Part shown: piece after piece, positions 1 through 11,500 of the stretch
Numbering within the stretch: the first letter of the stretch is position 1
Layout: every line of letters begins with the position of its first letter
NCBI GenBank assembly: GCA_022414725.1
Contig: CM039463.1
Coordinates: 32,071,579 to 32,135,578 of the forward strand
Direction: 5' to 3'
From: Microglena sp. YARC
Lineage: Eukaryota > Chlorophyta > Chlorophyceae > Chlamydomonadales > Chlamydomonadaceae
DNA length: 64,000 nucleotides
The notes under the pieces: model-generated
The model's database searches: none
What the model was told of the DNA's origin: nothing
Seen by the model: the letters and a program-made list of their open reading frames with translations, nothing else
Made by a program: the position numbers and the translations under genes

Positions 1-87
1 TGAGTGAGTGAGTGAGTGAGAGAGTGAGTGAGTAAGTGAGTGAGTGAGTGCTACAGTGAGTGAGTGAGTGAGTGAGTGAGGGGGTCG
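1..87. repeat. TGAG tetranucleotide microsatellite
   Basis: Nearly pure TGAG repeats run from the window edge, with a few interruptions, then grade into GTCAGTCA-like sequence to about 160. The array probably continues upstream of the window. Confidence 0.9.
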
Positions 88-700
88 GTTGGTCAGTCGG
101 CCGATGTGTGATTGATCGAGCCACTCGATCCGTCAGTGAGTCAGTCAATCAGTCAGCCTGTCAGTCCTATCCAACTTGAAAGGCGTTGTACATATGAGCA
201 GGGATATTTTTTCCGGAATACATTCCGATCGGAATACGAGACCCCGTTTTGGCCGAAAATTGCCGGAGTAAGAAACCTAAAAAAAAAAAAAAAAAAAAAA
301 CATTTTTAATACTGAAATTGACTAAAAATGACCCAAATTGACCTAAATCGGAATAAGGATCCTGTGTTGGGAGGAAAATAGGGAGGAATAAAATAAAAGG
401 AATAAAGATTTCCTCTTTTTTGATATGAAAAAATAACCCTGCATATGAGCACTCTTTCATTTTGGGGCTACTCATGGCAGCTTCCTGCCAGCTCCAATAG
501 CCGGCCACTGGGCCAATCCCAAAGCTTTCAGCTGCATTCGAATGCCCTTTGTGTCAGCTTTCAGGCACACTGGCTAGCTTCAGGTTTGGCCCCAAGACGA
601 TTGTAAACATTGCATGGCCTAGTATATTTTCGCTGTCTATGGGGAAAGAAGCTGACTAGAAGCTGCTCCGCGTAGCTAGGCGCAAATCTACCATAGCTTT

Positions 701-885
701 TCTTTTCAGCTACCAGCAGTAGCTTCTAGGCAGTTACACGGACTAGCTAACCAGCCAAAGCTATAGCAGCGTAGTGCATATGGAAGCTGGCAGAATCCTG
801 TTTCCAATACTGTCAAAATCTTGGGGCTTGGCCCAGTGGCTGGCTCATGGAGCTGCCTAGAAGCTACTGCTGGTAGCTGAAAAGA
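701..885. mobile_element. Foldback (inverted-repeat) element, family G
   Basis: The ends at 701-733 and 853-885 are perfect 33-bp inverted repeats built around CAGCAGTAGCTTCTAGGCAG. The centre has no coding capacity. Diverged relatives with the AGAAGCTGCTGC core occur near 2350, 2890-3115, 51880, 59905-59995, 61140-61460 and 62220-62350. It is probably a non-autonomous element; no target duplication was identified. Confidence 0.6.
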
Positions 886-984
886 CAAGTCCTAGGCCGC
901 TTGCGACGCGGGAAATTGGCGGTGAGTTTTGGCTATCGGAGCAAAGCCAGTTAGTTACGAGAAAGTTAGATAAGACAGCTGGCA

Positions 985-1092
985 TTACAAGGCTTCATGT
1001 GGTGGTTGGACAGACGGATGGACAAACGGACAACGGGTGACCCTGGGGGCTCCTGCCCCCCAGAAGGGGGGGCTTCGCCAGAAAACTATGGC
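985..1092 (-). mobile_element. Partial copy of dispersed element C
   Basis: It shares the GTCCGTCCATCCGTCTG region and the GGGGGCTCCTGCCCCCC hairpin with better copies at 11041-11222, 51123-51335 and 59258-59437. No protein is encoded. Confidence 0.5.
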
Positions 1093-1671
1093 ATCTACAG
1101 CAGCCGCACTGGCGGTTACATACAAATTCAATACAAACAGGCATCGTCTGTGTAGACCTTGAAGTTGAAGTTGAACTGGGTTGCAGGCCTTCAGCCTCGA
1201 GGGCTGCACGTCAACTTCAGTTGGAATATCAACATTATATATTAGGGGAGGGCAAACTTCAACTTGAAATTGAAGTTGAACTGGATGACACAGCTCCAGC
1301 CTTTATAGCAATTCAGGGGATGAACTGGACAAACATTTCGTACTTCGTCATTCCCTCGATCAAAGTTGTTGAGAATTCTTGGATTTCCAGACCAAAATGT
1401 TCGATTTCAAGTTACAAAGGGGGGTAGGAATTTTAGGTGGAGGTGGAGGTGGAGTTTGAGTGTGTGTGAGTGTGTGTGGGTGTGTGGGTGTGTGGGTGTG
1501 GGTGTGTGGGGTGGGGGTGGGGGTGGGGGCAAAGGCAACGATTTTGTCCAGTTCATCCCCTGAATTGCTATAAGGTTGCTTGCCACCTTGGGGCTGCCCC
1601 CCTGGGCTTCCCCCCTTAAGCTCACGCCTTGTAATGAGGCGTAATATTTATGTATTCATCCTCTGATCACT

Positions 1672-2050
1672 CAGCCTCCTCAGACCACCCATCCTAATTG
1701 TAGCACCCATCCTCCTCAGACCACCCATCCTAATTGAAGCACCCATCCTCCTCAGACCACCCATCCTAATTGTAGCACCCATCCTCCTCAGACCACCCAT
1801 CCTAATTGTAGCACCCATCCTCCTCAGACCACCCATCCTAATTGTAGCACCCATCCTCCTCAGACCACCCATCCTAATTGTAGCACCCATCCTCCTCAGA
1901 CCACCCATCCTAATTGAAGCACCCATCCTCCTCAGACCACCCATCCTAATTGTAGCACCCATCCTCCTCAGACCACCCATCCTAATTGTAGCACCCATCC
2001 TCCTCAGACCACCCAACCTAATTGTAGCACCTGTCCTCCTCATACCACCT
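1672..2050. repeat. 36-bp minisatellite, about 10 copies
   Basis: Units contain CCACCCATCCTAATTGTAGC and repeat every 36 bases with very few differences. Because 36 is divisible by three, the minus strand reads as an open 12-residue repeat. This is a by-product of the array, not evidence for a gene. Confidence 0.9.
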
Positions 2051-5000
2051 CCGCATATCACTCAATTCAGAAACTGAAATGACATTATATCTCACCTCAT
2101 GCCACCGCAAACCCTGCCTGAATTCTCCCCGTTATGCAGCGATGGAATGGCGATGCGTTGCACACACCAAAAAACGCCCCCGCCCCCCCCCCCCCCCCCC
2201 CCGGGCCGGCCCTTCAGGCTGAATACCCAGGTCGCTACCAGGAGTCCAACCTTGAAAGAAACCAAATCCCGGATCCCTACCGGAAGGCCCTTTTTCTGAA
2301 ACAGAAAAAACTCTGGTACACACCTTTGCTAGCAAAACAACGAGTACTGCTTCCAGGCAGCTGACTAACTGCAGCCGAAGATGAGGAGATGGCACCTGGG
2401 ATGGTTAAAGGAATGGATTAGGCAGGGCTTTTATTTTTGGCTGTTTTTAGCAGCTTCTAAGCAGGCAGCTTCTTAGGATGCTTTATTCTCTTAGCAGCTT
2501 CTAGGCAGGCTGATTTTTAGCAGCTTTTCGGCTTTTCTTAGCAGCTTCTAGGAAGGCTGCTTCTTAGGATGCTTTTGTACATTTTTTTAAGCAGTGGATG
2601 GCACCTTGGATGATTACAGGAATGGATTAGTCAGGAATTCTTTTTTTGCCTTTTCGGCCTTTTTTAGAAGCATCTAGGCAGGCAGCTTCTTAGAATGCTT
2701 TTCTTCTCTTAGCACAGCAGTAAAAATAAACTGCAAACGTCAAGCCTAGAAATCTGAGGAGGGCTGACCTGAGGTGCTACAATAAATCTGAAAATGCTCA
2801 ATAAATCGCAAATATACATGTTATATACTTCCTTTACTTGGAAGCAATTGATCGACTTGAATCGACTTTTGGCACAGGATGATACCTCCTGCTTAGCAGC
2901 TTCTAGGCAGGCAGGCAGCTTCTTAGCAGCTTTTCGGCTTTTCTTAAAAGCTTCTAGCCAGGCTCCTTTAGCAAACCACTCGGCTAAGCCCCAAGATGTC
3001 AGCGGCGTTGGAAAGCTGGTTGTGTCAGCGCCAAGGTGCACTAAGTTGCATAAGGCTCGGCTGCATAGCCAGTCAGGGGAGCTGCCTAGAAGCTGCTGCT
3101 CATAGCCGAAAACAAAAGCCGTGGGATTTGTGCCTATTGACTTAATGAATGGATTAGTGTCTAGATGTGACCGATACCTTATGAAAACATGATGTAAGAC
3201 AGGGGGAAGTCTGATACTTGTAATATTTGTTTAATACACTACACCTATTGACTTCCTCAAGCTGCAGGAGTATGTGGTGTCCAGTAGGGCACCAGGGCAA
3301 TGCCACAACCATCACCATGCAAGGGCAGTCACATGCAGGTGCAAGGTTGACGTTGTCAAGGACGGTGAGCATATTTGGAGCACAGTCGGGTACACAAGGA
3401 CAAATACATGACATTGCCATAGGCAGGCCAGTGTTCGCCCAATACAAGCCCACTCCCCAACTTCCGGGGGGCTCTTCCATCTGTCCTCACCAAATCAGCT
3501 AAGGCAAGCACCATCATTGAGAAGAGAACTCCCCTCGTGTCCAACCTACCAGCGAGATTTCAGTCTCCTGTCTGTATGAGAACCTTGACACTAGGATTCG
3601 AACCCAGAATAATCCCAGGAAGACGGATAGAGACGTGGTGGCGGGTTGTGAAGCTCATCGTGGCTCACACCGCCATCTCCCCGACAGCGTACATAGAAGG
3701 ACATGCATATTCTGACGATTTGGCATGGCCAGGTCCATCAGCAGTACCGTCTATCGTTCGCTCTCTTACCTTTTAACAGTGACAGTGCTTGCAATGCAGG
3801 TCGCGCTTCCGCGCTGATCCAGCTCATCCTAGCTTGGGCTTTGCGATGCTAGAGAAGAGACTACAGCGCAGAGTCGCCAGAAGAGATGGTCGCTAGAAGC
3901 AAGATGGCAAGACTCAATCGATCGCACTTGCTGCACACAGATGGAGGATGCGCAAACATGCTGTGCTCGGTTTTGCGCACAGGTCCCAATCACTCGGTCC
4001 ACGCCACCAACTGGAATGCTTAGGATCTACGCATGGCCTATGGCCGTGGACCTCCCCAGGACCTCCCCACTGGGGAGTCCTCACCCTGCACCCACCCACC
4101 CTGCACCTACCCACCCCAGTACACCAGTACTCCACCTCACCCCCGCACCCCACCCTACCCCCCCACCACCACCATCACGGCATCACCACTAGCAGGCCCC
4201 AGGGTTATTCAAAGGTACTTAAAAACCACGGTTGTATACATATCTATTTTCAAAATCTGCGTGTAATCTCCCGAAACCACTATTCCCATGTATATCCAGA
4301 CTCCAGACTCTCCCAAATCTGTGTTGAAGACGTGAGACGTAACGGCCGATCTCCACGCCGTGGATGAAGGATGCATAATTAGTGTTCCCAACATATGACT
4401 TCAGTGATTTTCTGTTATTATCGGCGCTTTAACGCTCAATTTAGTCACAATCGTTTATAGTTGTAGTCAATCAGCAGGAAATAAATAAAATGAACGGTGG
4501 ATAGGTAGCGTGGCTGACACATTACAAACTGACTCGAGCATCAGGGGTGCAAAAACAAGCTCGTATCACCCGAAGTCTACTAGGAGCACCATACACTGGT
4601 TCCACATAAAGGCATTGGTTAAGTACCTTGAAAACAGCCTGTTGCCCAATTCCCACTACGGTATACACCTTAATAAGTCCACTTCTCAGTTGTTAGGAGT
4701 CTAACCATAATTAGAACCTTCTGCCTTGCTTCTGATGTGATTTGTTCGCGATACAATTTCCTGGTAACTTTCTTTTGTAATGACGAAGACGGTGTGCAGC
4801 CAAATTTCTGGCTGGAGCTATGTAACCAAGTTCAAGTACAAGATCTGGTGTGATTGCATTCTGTGCACAAGAGTGTGGTACAGAAGCGTGTATACAATCC
4901 ATGTACACTCCGCCTGCAGACGGTGAGCACCTTGAAGGCTAATAGACCATGTATTCAAAAACAAACCCTGGATCTGATGAAAACATGCCAGTGCCCGCTC

Positions 5001-5401
5001 TCTAGCAAGCACCACAAGTCCTCAACTGCACCACATCATAACAGCTACTGTAGCCCTTAAGCCTATTTCGCTGCCCCTGGACTGAAACAGGCATGCAAAA
5101 GGTAGCAAGGTTACATGCAAGACACGGCGAATGCAACGTGCTCCTAACCAAGTAGTATGCATCTGAGGTGCTCTACACTACCGCCACTACTGTTATCCTG
5201 GCACTGTTTAACTGAGGGTAATATCAATGAATCTATATACGCACTTAAAGCTACAACTAATTGCTCTTAGAAAGGATATTGCCCAATTAAACGAAGACAT
5301 ATAGGCAACGAGCAGGTAGCTCCCTAAGCCTCTGAGCTCCTACCACCAGGGCCAGCTCCAGTATAACAACTAGAAGAGAGGATTTAATAATATTGTAGAA
5401 T

Positions 5402-5556
5402 TAATTTATCACTGTAGCACGAAGTCAGGGCCTCCGTCGGTTAAACGATTGTTTGGGGTTCAGTTCATCAGTGCTTTTTCTTTTTCAGCCCTTCCTATTC
5501 GGTTGGGCAAGTCCCTTTAGCCTATTTGGCCTACCCCTGGACTGTAACATACATAC
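5402..5556 (+). mobile_element. Dispersed repeat family F
   Basis: It contains TTTGGGGTTCAGTTCATCAG and CCTACCCCTGGACTG. The same unit recurs at about 12198-12960 (internally expanded), reversed at 38012-38165 and reversed at 52466-52560. It is non-coding; class unknown. Confidence 0.5.
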
Positions 5557-5935
5557 ATACATACAACTATGACTATGACTAGTGACCTTGACAAGTTGTT
5601 AAACTGTCGGTGTAGAGACTTGGACATGTCTACAATCAGTCCGAGTTTGAACCCTGGTTTCCGTGTTTATCGCACAGGGGGAAGTATTGTATTATGCAGA
5701 TGGTTAGACGCCGAATCGCCGGCGTATAAAACCTTGTAACAATTCTTCTTCTAAAATTAGTGGTGATTAGTCCCAGTGCAAGCAAACGGGCTGGCCCCCT
5801 CAACCTCACGCCTCGTAATAAGGCATACTATTTATTTATTTATCTCCTACAACTAGTGTCAATGATCAAATACAACATATGAGGAAAAGGCAAATATCCC
5901 CTTTCTGCGTTCTATGGTTTGCTGTGGAAGAACTA

Positions 5936-6070
5936 CTGCTACTGCATGTACTGCACTGCTACTGCACTACTACTGCATGTACTGCACTACTACTGCATTT
6001 ACTGCACTACTACTGCATGTACTGCACTACTACAGCATGTACTGCACTACAACACTACTACTGCATGTAC
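5936..6070. repeat. TACTGCATGTACTGCAC microsatellite-like array
   Basis: About seven imperfect copies of ACTGCATGTACTGCACTACT occur in tandem. Confidence 0.8.
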
Positions 6071-6338
6071 TGGCCTCAAATCTTAATGCCAGGCAGTGAG
6101 TTACTTCCCACATATTTTTAAATTCTGACAGAACAGTCGGGAAGTCTAGATGCACATTTGGAGTCCAATAAGGCACCATTACAAAATAACCATCATCACA
6201 CATACCAAACGGTGTGAGGCTTCGCTAGGCTTCTTTGTCCATAAGCCCCCCTTTACCTGATCAAGCCGTGGCCATATTTGGAATCCAATAAGGCACCAGG
6301 AAAAGTGCCATCATCCTCATCCTCATCCTCCTCATATG

Positions 6339-6490
6339 TAGGGATCAGCAATATGATATCATTTGATATCATGTCATCATATGATATCATATGATGCCAG
6401 CAGTCTGACTAGGTAACTTAGGCCTGGGGCATCATATCATATGATATCATACTCATCTTTGGTCAACATCATATCATTTGCCGTTCCCTA
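6339..6490 (+). mobile_element. MITE family A, copy 1
   Basis: The inverted ends read TAGGGATCAGCA and TGCCGTTCCCTA, with TA on both sides consistent with a TA target duplication. The interior is made of ATGATATCAT palindromes. Other copies are at 10819-10996, 37835-37994 (reversed), 40880-40970 (truncated), 51623-51762 (degraded) and 62822-62992. Confidence 0.75.
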
Positions 6491-6622
6491 CTAATATGAG
6501 AGCTTGACACACACAGGCCACATAGGAATCAAGGACAACATTTGACCAAGACAATAATTCAGCCTGATTTCTCGGAAGTGTGTGGGGGGTTAAGCGGTTG
6601 ACTGTGTAGGGGGCTGAGTAGC

Positions 6623-6627
6623 TTACA
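6623..6627 (-). terminator. Candidate TGTAA polyadenylation signal
   Basis: TGTAA on the minus strand lies about 160 bases past the OPR stop codon. TGTAA is the usual green-algal nuclear polyadenylation signal. The word is short, so a chance match is possible. Confidence 0.3.
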
Positions 6628-6788
6628 ACTAGGGGTACCCGTATCTCACCTAGTACCATCCGGGGTACTGGTAGTGGTGGTGCTAGGATGCACTCCTGGC
6701 ACTACGCCTGGCACTACGGGTACTACTGAGGGGACCTGTACATCACATCCACTGAGGCCTGGCCAGCTTGAGCTTGAACTGCCTGGCT

Positions 6789-7277
6789 CTAGCTCAAAAC
6801 CTCGAATTTGACATCAGAGCAGTCATCCCCTCCTGCCCCAATGCCTATCCCTCCGTTCCTTGCACATTCCTCTGCCCCCTCTTCATCCTCCTCCTCCTCC
6901 CGATGTATGCACATGTCATCCATAGACGAGCCAGATGCTCCTCCTCCCCCTCCCTCCTCCTCCCCATCAGCTGCAAACCACACAGCAGCTAGTCGATCCA
7001 GTGCCTCTCCATCCAATGCCTCCCCAGCCGGACTTTCGGACTGCAGCAGCAGACCAAAGTCAAAGCCCCAGCTGTCCGCCAGCATGGGGAACATGCTTGA
7101 TACGGCGGCGAAGGCAAGGAGCCGCTGCTTAGGGGTCATCCGCACAAGGGCGGGGCGGCAATCTTCCAGGAAAGACGTGAGCCAGGGCTCGCTCACACTA
7201 TCAGTCTCACAGCCGGCAACGCCTGCCAGGATGCCTAGGACCATTCGCGGGTTAAGCTCTGGGGCCAGAGGACGGAG
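6789..7277 (-). CDS. OPR gene, terminal exon
   Basis: 489 bases including the stop. It carries the end of one OPR repeat plus another (VSEPWLTSFLEDCRPALVRM), then an acidic tail ending KFEVLS. Confidence 0.7.
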   Translation of the reverse strand, partial: LRPLAPELNPRMVLGILAGVAGCETDSVSEPWLTSFLEDCRPALVRMTPKQRLLAFAAVSSMFPMLADSWGFDFGLLLQSESPAGEALDGEALDRLAAVWFAADGEEEGGGGGASGSSMDDMCIHREEEEDEEGAEECARNGGIGIGAGGDDCSDVKFEVLS

Positions 7278-9091
7278 CTGTGCAGGAGGCGGGGCAAGGA
7301 GGTGAGTGTGGTGTTTGGCCCGCAAGCGTCACAGGGAGATGAGGTTCCTTGGGTTTAAAGAAAGTCTGTGTGTGTATATATGATGCGGGGCAAGGAGGTG
7401 AGTGTGGTGTTTGGCACGCAAGCGTCACAGGGAGATGAGGTTCCTTGGGTTTGAAGAAAGTCTGTGTGTGTTTACATGATGCGGGGCAAGGAGGTGAGTG
7501 TGGTGTTAGGCACGCAAGCGTCACAGGGAGATGAGGTTCCTTGGGTCTAAGGAAAGTCTGTTTGTGTTTACATGATGCGGGGCAAGGAGGTGAGTGTTGT
7601 GTTAAGGCACGCAAGCGCCAAAGGGGGATGAGGTCCCGTGGGTTTGAAGCACGTCTGTGTATGTGTGCTGTGTGTGTATGTTACAGTTTACAGGAGGCGG
7701 GGCAAGGAGGTGAGTGTGGTGCTGGGCGCGCATGCATCTATGTGTGACTGGGTCACTTGGGTTTGAAGCAAGTGTGTGTGTGTGTGTGTATGTGTGCTGT
7801 GTGTGTATGTTAAAGTTTACAGGAGGCGGGGCAAGGAGGTGAGTGTGGTGCTGTGCACGCATGCATCAATGTGTGATTGGGTCCCTTGGGATTGAAGACA
7901 GTCTGTGTGTGTGTGTGTGCTGTGTGTTTGTTGCAGTTTACAGGAGGCAAAGCAATAAGGTGAGTGTGGTGCTGGGCGCGCATGCATCTGTGTGACTGGG
8001 TCCCTTGGGTTTGAAGCAAGTGTGTGTGTGTGTGCTGTGTGTGTATGTTAAAGTTTACAGGAGGCGAGGCAAGGAGGTGAGTGTGGTGCTGTGCACGCAT
8101 GCATCAATGTGTGATTGGGTCCCTTGGGTTTGAAGAACGTCTGTGTGTGTGTGTGTGCTGTGTGTATGTTGCAGTTTACAGGAGGCAAAGCAATAAGGTG
8201 AGTGTGGTGCTAGGCACGCATGCATCTATGTGTGACTGGGTCCCTTGGGTTTAAAGAAAGTGTGTGCTGTGTGTGTATGATAAAGTTTACAGGGTGCGGG
8301 GCAAGGAGGTGAGTGTGGTGCTGTGCACGCATGCATCAATGTGTGATTGAGTCCTCTGGTTTGAAGAAAGTATGTAGGTGTGTTACTGTCCAGGAGTAGC
8401 CAGACAAAAGCGCATGTGGGCCCATGTGTGTGTCCAGTTAGTATGTTGGTGTGTTACCGTCCAGGAGTAGCCAGACAAAAGCGCATGTGTGCCCATGTGT
8501 GTGTCCAGTTAGTATGTAGGTGTGTTACCGTCCAGGAGTAGCCAGACAAAAGCGCATGTGTGCCCATGTGTGTGTCCAGTTAGTATGTAGGTGTGTTATT
8601 GTCCAGGAGTAGCCAGACAAAAGCGCATGTGTGCCCATGTGTGTGTCCAGTTAGTATGTAGGTGTGTTACCGTCCAGGAGTAGCCAGACAAAAGCGCATG
8701 TGTGCCCATGTGTGTGTCCAGTTAGTATGTAGGTGTGTTACCGTCCAGAAGTAGCCAGACAAAAGCGCATGTGTGCCCATGTGTGTGTCCAGTTAGTATG
8801 TAGGTGTGTTACCGTCCAGGAGTAGCCAGGCAAAAGCGCTCCTGCATATGTGTGTGTGTGAATGAACTTCAGTCCAAGGACAGCCAGATAACAGTGTGGG
8901 AGGCACACTCCAGAGGTGGCCAAACGTGTCAGTGGGCAGAAGTGTGTGCCCCCTCGTACCCACTTGAAGCGCTGACCCCATCCACCACAACAGCACACAC
9001 CTGGTTCATCCGCTCAAGCTCATCATGCCATGTGGTGTACAGGATCGTACTTGTCGCAAAACACCTGGCTCCGTCTGCCTACCCCTCCCAG

Positions 9092-9124
<33 letters not shown>

Positions 9125-10109
9125 ACACACACACATCAGTTCATCACACCTTATTCAGAAGTGCCCACAGCCATTCATCCGAAGGCCTCAAGCTCATCAT
9201 GCCAGTGGTGTACAGGATCATGCACAGGTCCAGAGCTGATCCCTGATCCAAACGAAACAGTACCGCTTTCATGAAAGCCTCGGACCACTCGTCAGTCGGA
9301 CACACACGCATGAGCTGAAGCCCCCACGCCATTCTAGCCAGCTGAGGCGGGCTGAAAGAGGGCATCTTCGTGACAGCTAGGTCCAACAGGGTGGTCTCAG
9401 CCTCTCCACACAATTCAAGGCCATTGACGTCATCCCTCCGGGAGACGAGTGATAGGGGATCTGGGTTGCTAGTGTTGTTGTGAGGCTGGTTGGAGAGGGA
9501 GGGGCGGGAGTACGCATCTAGCTTGGATGCTGGAGCTATAGTGTGCGAGGTCAACTGCTGTGATGTACTGCTGCTGCCCAGCTGTACACCGACAGAAGAT
9601 GGTGGGGAAATAGCTGCTGCAGCTGTGGAGGCTGTGGTTGTCGCTGTGGCTGTGGCTGTGGCGGTGATTTCGGACGCTGTTATACTTGCTGCTGATCTTG
9701 CTTCTTCTGCTTCTGCTGCTTCAACTGCTGCAGCTGCTGCAACTGCTGCTGCCACTGCTGCTGCATCCATCGCTGCATCTGACACTGACGGCCGCCGTCC
9801 CATGCGCGCACTAGCCCACAGCATGACAGATATCTCTCTTGCGCTCAGTGCTTGCTGCAGAGCCCCTCGTTGGGAGCACAGCAGGCGGTTCATCATCTGT
9901 TCAGACCAGAGGACAGCTACGGGGTTACACGGCGCCAGCATGGACAGCATGGTGAGAGCTGTCATGAAAGTGGGGAGGGTGGTCCCTGGTCCCATTCTGG
10001 CTTCCAGCTCAAAGACCAACCACTCTACCCAATCATCACTCGGACGATAGCCGAGCCGAGTGGCGCCATGTCCAATCTGGTCGCACATGTGAATTGGTGC
10101 ACATGGAAT
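6789..10109 (-). CDS. OPR-repeat protein, 3' part of gene (two exons)
   Basis: The exons are 10109-9150 and 7277-6789. The donor after AATAAG is GTGTGATG; the acceptor is CCTCCTGCACAG. Both sides are phase 0, and joining them restores a continuous repeat (WLWALLNK then LRPLAPELNPRMVLG). The protein shows recurrent helical repeats carrying PSDDW or PSDEW motifs (DQIGHGATRLGYRPSDDW, FSPPQLARMAWGLQLM, LRPSDEWLWALLNK), matching the octotricopeptide pattern. OPR proteins bind organelle RNAs and control chloroplast or mitochondrial gene expression. An Ala/Thr/Ser-rich low-complexity insert of roughly 100 residues lies mid-exon and an acidic Glu/Gly-rich stretch near the C-terminus. No transit peptide is visible, so upstream exons are probably missing; the acceptor at 10110 (AACCAG) is inferred. 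A PPR or FAST-kinase-type helical repeat protein is the alternative. Confidence 0.7.
7285..8390 (-). repeat. Intronic minisatellite carrying acceptor-side copies
   Basis: Roughly ten units of about 90-120 bp. Each minus-strand unit contains CACTCACCTCCTTGCCCCGC, the sequence that immediately precedes the real 3' splice site at 7278. The array therefore looks like amplification of the intron end. GT/TG runs vary in length between units. Confidence 0.85.
8391..8850. repeat. 70-bp minisatellite, about 7 copies
   Basis: Units contain GTCCAGGAGTAGCCAGACAA and CCATGTGTGTGTCCAGTTAG and are over 95 per cent alike by eye. The array lies inside the OPR intron. Confidence 0.9.
9005..9055 (-). repeat. 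Duplicated OPR exon end with donor, in intron
   Basis: On the minus strand ATCCTGTACACCACATGGCA and CATGATGAGCTTGAG repeat the exon sequence encoding ILYTTGMMSL, followed by AACCAG and GTGTGTGC. This resembles a second, degraded exon-intron junction. A C-run of about 30 bases (about 9093-9123) separates it from the true donor. Confidence 0.7.
9150..10109 (-). CDS. OPR gene, penultimate exon
   Basis: 960 bases, phase 0 at both ends, holding most of the visible OPR repeats and the Ala/Thr-rich insert. An ATG at 10088 is an alternative start, but the frame is open and repeat-like upstream to the inferred acceptor. Confidence 0.7.
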
Positions 10110-10129
10110 CTGGTTAAGGGGTCGCTTTT

Positions 10130-10188
10130 GTTACATGATCACCATCATAATCACAATAATAATAGATATAGCTGATAATAGGCATACT

Positions 10189-10229
<41 letters not shown>

Positions 10230-10320
10230 TCAAAATAGGCATAATAGGCATAATAATAATACGAATACTAATAATAATAGGCATCATCATCATCATCATT
10301 ATAGGCAAGCATAATAAGGA
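10130..10320. repeat. AAT/CAT trinucleotide microsatellites
   Basis: Runs of AAT and CAT with scattered AATAGGCAT units fill the region just upstream of the visible OPR exon. Confidence 0.85.
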
Positions 10321-10359
10321 ATGGCGATGTGTCGCACAAAACAAACGGTGGATTATTAT

Positions 10360-10413
10360 TTGAAGTCTCTTATTATGCTTGCCTAAATAGGCAAGCATAA
10401 TAAGAGACTTCAA
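10360..10413. repeat. Perfect 26-bp palindrome with 2-bp spacer
   Basis: The arms at 10360-10385 and 10388-10413 (core TATTATGCTTGCCTA) are exact reverse complements with AA between. A third copy of the GCAAGCATAATAAG arm lies at about 10304-10318. It would form a strong hairpin or cruciform. Confidence 0.85.
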
Positions 10414-10818
10414 TGCACAAGCTCACAGATTCATGGAATCAAGTTATAGCGATTCAGTGGATGATGTGGATTTGTTTTTTTTTAACACTGCACAGTTTGT
10501 AATTTTTGCCTCGAACTTGAGAATTTTGCACGGGCATTATGATCTTTTGGCCTGAGGATCAAGAATTGTCGGAATTTTTGCCTCGAACTTGAGATTTTTG
10601 CACAAGAATTCTGATCTTTTGGCCTGAGAATCGAGAATTGTCCGAATGTTTGCCTGAATAAGGTGCATACGGTATGACCCAGTATGAACTACAAATTACG
10701 AACGACGAGAACCAAATCCAAATCATCCGCAGAAATGCTAGAATGTAATTCAATAAGTTTGATAGTATTGAGATGATGAGGACTGGATGGCTGGGACTGC
10801 GAGTGTCAGCCTTGGAAG

Positions 10819-10996
10819 TAGGGAACGGCAATATGATATCAAATGATATCATGTCATCGTATGATATCATATGATGCCGGCAGTCTGACTAGGCAAAAGT
10901 AACCATTTATATACAATATCGGATGATGCAATTTGTATGATATCATATGATATCATTCTTGCCTTTGGCCAACATCATATGATATGCCGGTCCCTA
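10819..10996 (+). mobile_element. MITE family A, copy 2
   Basis: The ends read TAGGGAACGGCAATATGATA and ATATGCCGGTCCCTA, with TA flanks and the ATGATATCAT palindromic interior. About 178 bp; no coding capacity. Confidence 0.8.
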
Positions 10997-11040
10997 TTTG
11001 CAAGCAGTGAGGAGCCAGGTTGAGAGGCTGTTATTATGTT

Positions 11041-11222
11041 GTTGGCGGAGCCCCCCCTTCAGTGATACCTGTTTGTCCGTCCATCCATCTGACCGTGATG
11101 AAGCCCGACACGTCAGCCAACGGCCTCGTAACTAACTCGCTTCCGTTGTCACTCGGCGCTCCCTCGCGATCACTCTCTGCCAATTTTTAGCTTCGCAGGC
11201 GACGCTGCATCGAACTTGTCTG
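11041..11222 (+). mobile_element. Dispersed element C, good copy
   Basis: It runs from GGAGCCCCCCCTTCAG through GACACGTCAGCCAACGGCCT to GACGCTGCATCGAACTTGT. It is shared with 51123-51335 and 59258-59437 and, reversed, with about 26195-26425. It has a GGGGGCT hairpin at one end and no protein; possibly a MITE or SINE. Confidence 0.6.
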
Positions 11223-11500
11223 ACTAGCCTGAAGGGACTTGCCCAAATGTGAAAGGAGGGGCTAACACGAAAAAGCAATGATGAGTGAAAAAAAAGCCCC
11301 CCCCCCCCCCCCCCCCCCCCTCACCCCTTCCCTGCCCCCCTCCGCCCCCACCCACTCCATTCCACATTTGCCCCCCCCCCCCCCCCCCCTTGTGCCCTTA
11401 CCCCCCCCCCCCCCCCCTTTCCACTGCCGCACTACCCACTGTTACAAGCTGTACGATGGTGTACTTGGAGCTGTTCGTCGTGGCGGGCACTAGAATGTCC
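11223..11500. other. C homopolymers, no gene
   Basis: Three long C runs occur between about 11297 and 11417. Open frames here are proline homopolymers and carry no gene signal. Confidence 0.7.

Larger units (their letters stand above)
88..1671. other. Intergenic, no gene seen
   Basis: No exon with recognisable protein similarity was found. The stretch holds an A-homopolymer (about 280-300), a foldback element (701-885), a partial copy of a dispersed element (985-1092), a duplicated piece containing AACTTCAA-type words (about 1150-1275) and a TG/GGGTG-rich tract (1461-1530). Confidence 0.6.
2051..6622. other. Intergenic, repeats, no gene recognised
   Basis: Contents seen: a C homopolymer (about 2181-2202); degenerate AGCTTCTAGGCAGGCAGCTT repeats (2440-3115, family G); a relatively unique block at 3150-4500 with short open frames that match nothing I recognise; dispersed repeat H (about 4795-4840); dispersed repeat F (5402-5556); a short CTCACGCCTCGTAATAAGGC element (about 5775-5845); and a microsatellite (5936-6070). 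An unrecognised small gene in 3.1-4.5 kb cannot be excluded. Confidence 0.5.

Noticed and set aside
3150..3780. Possible small gene in a relatively unique region
   Set aside because: Open frames exist on both strands but none shows a recognisable motif, splice pattern or codon bias, so it is not annotated.
7285..8850. Regular repeats considered as a CRISPR array
   Set aside because: Units are head-to-tail copies without unique spacers, in a eukaryotic intron.
6128..10088. Plus-strand frames opposite the OPR exons (for example 9490-10050)
   Set aside because: They mirror the low-complexity Ala/Thr codons of the minus-strand OPR exon.
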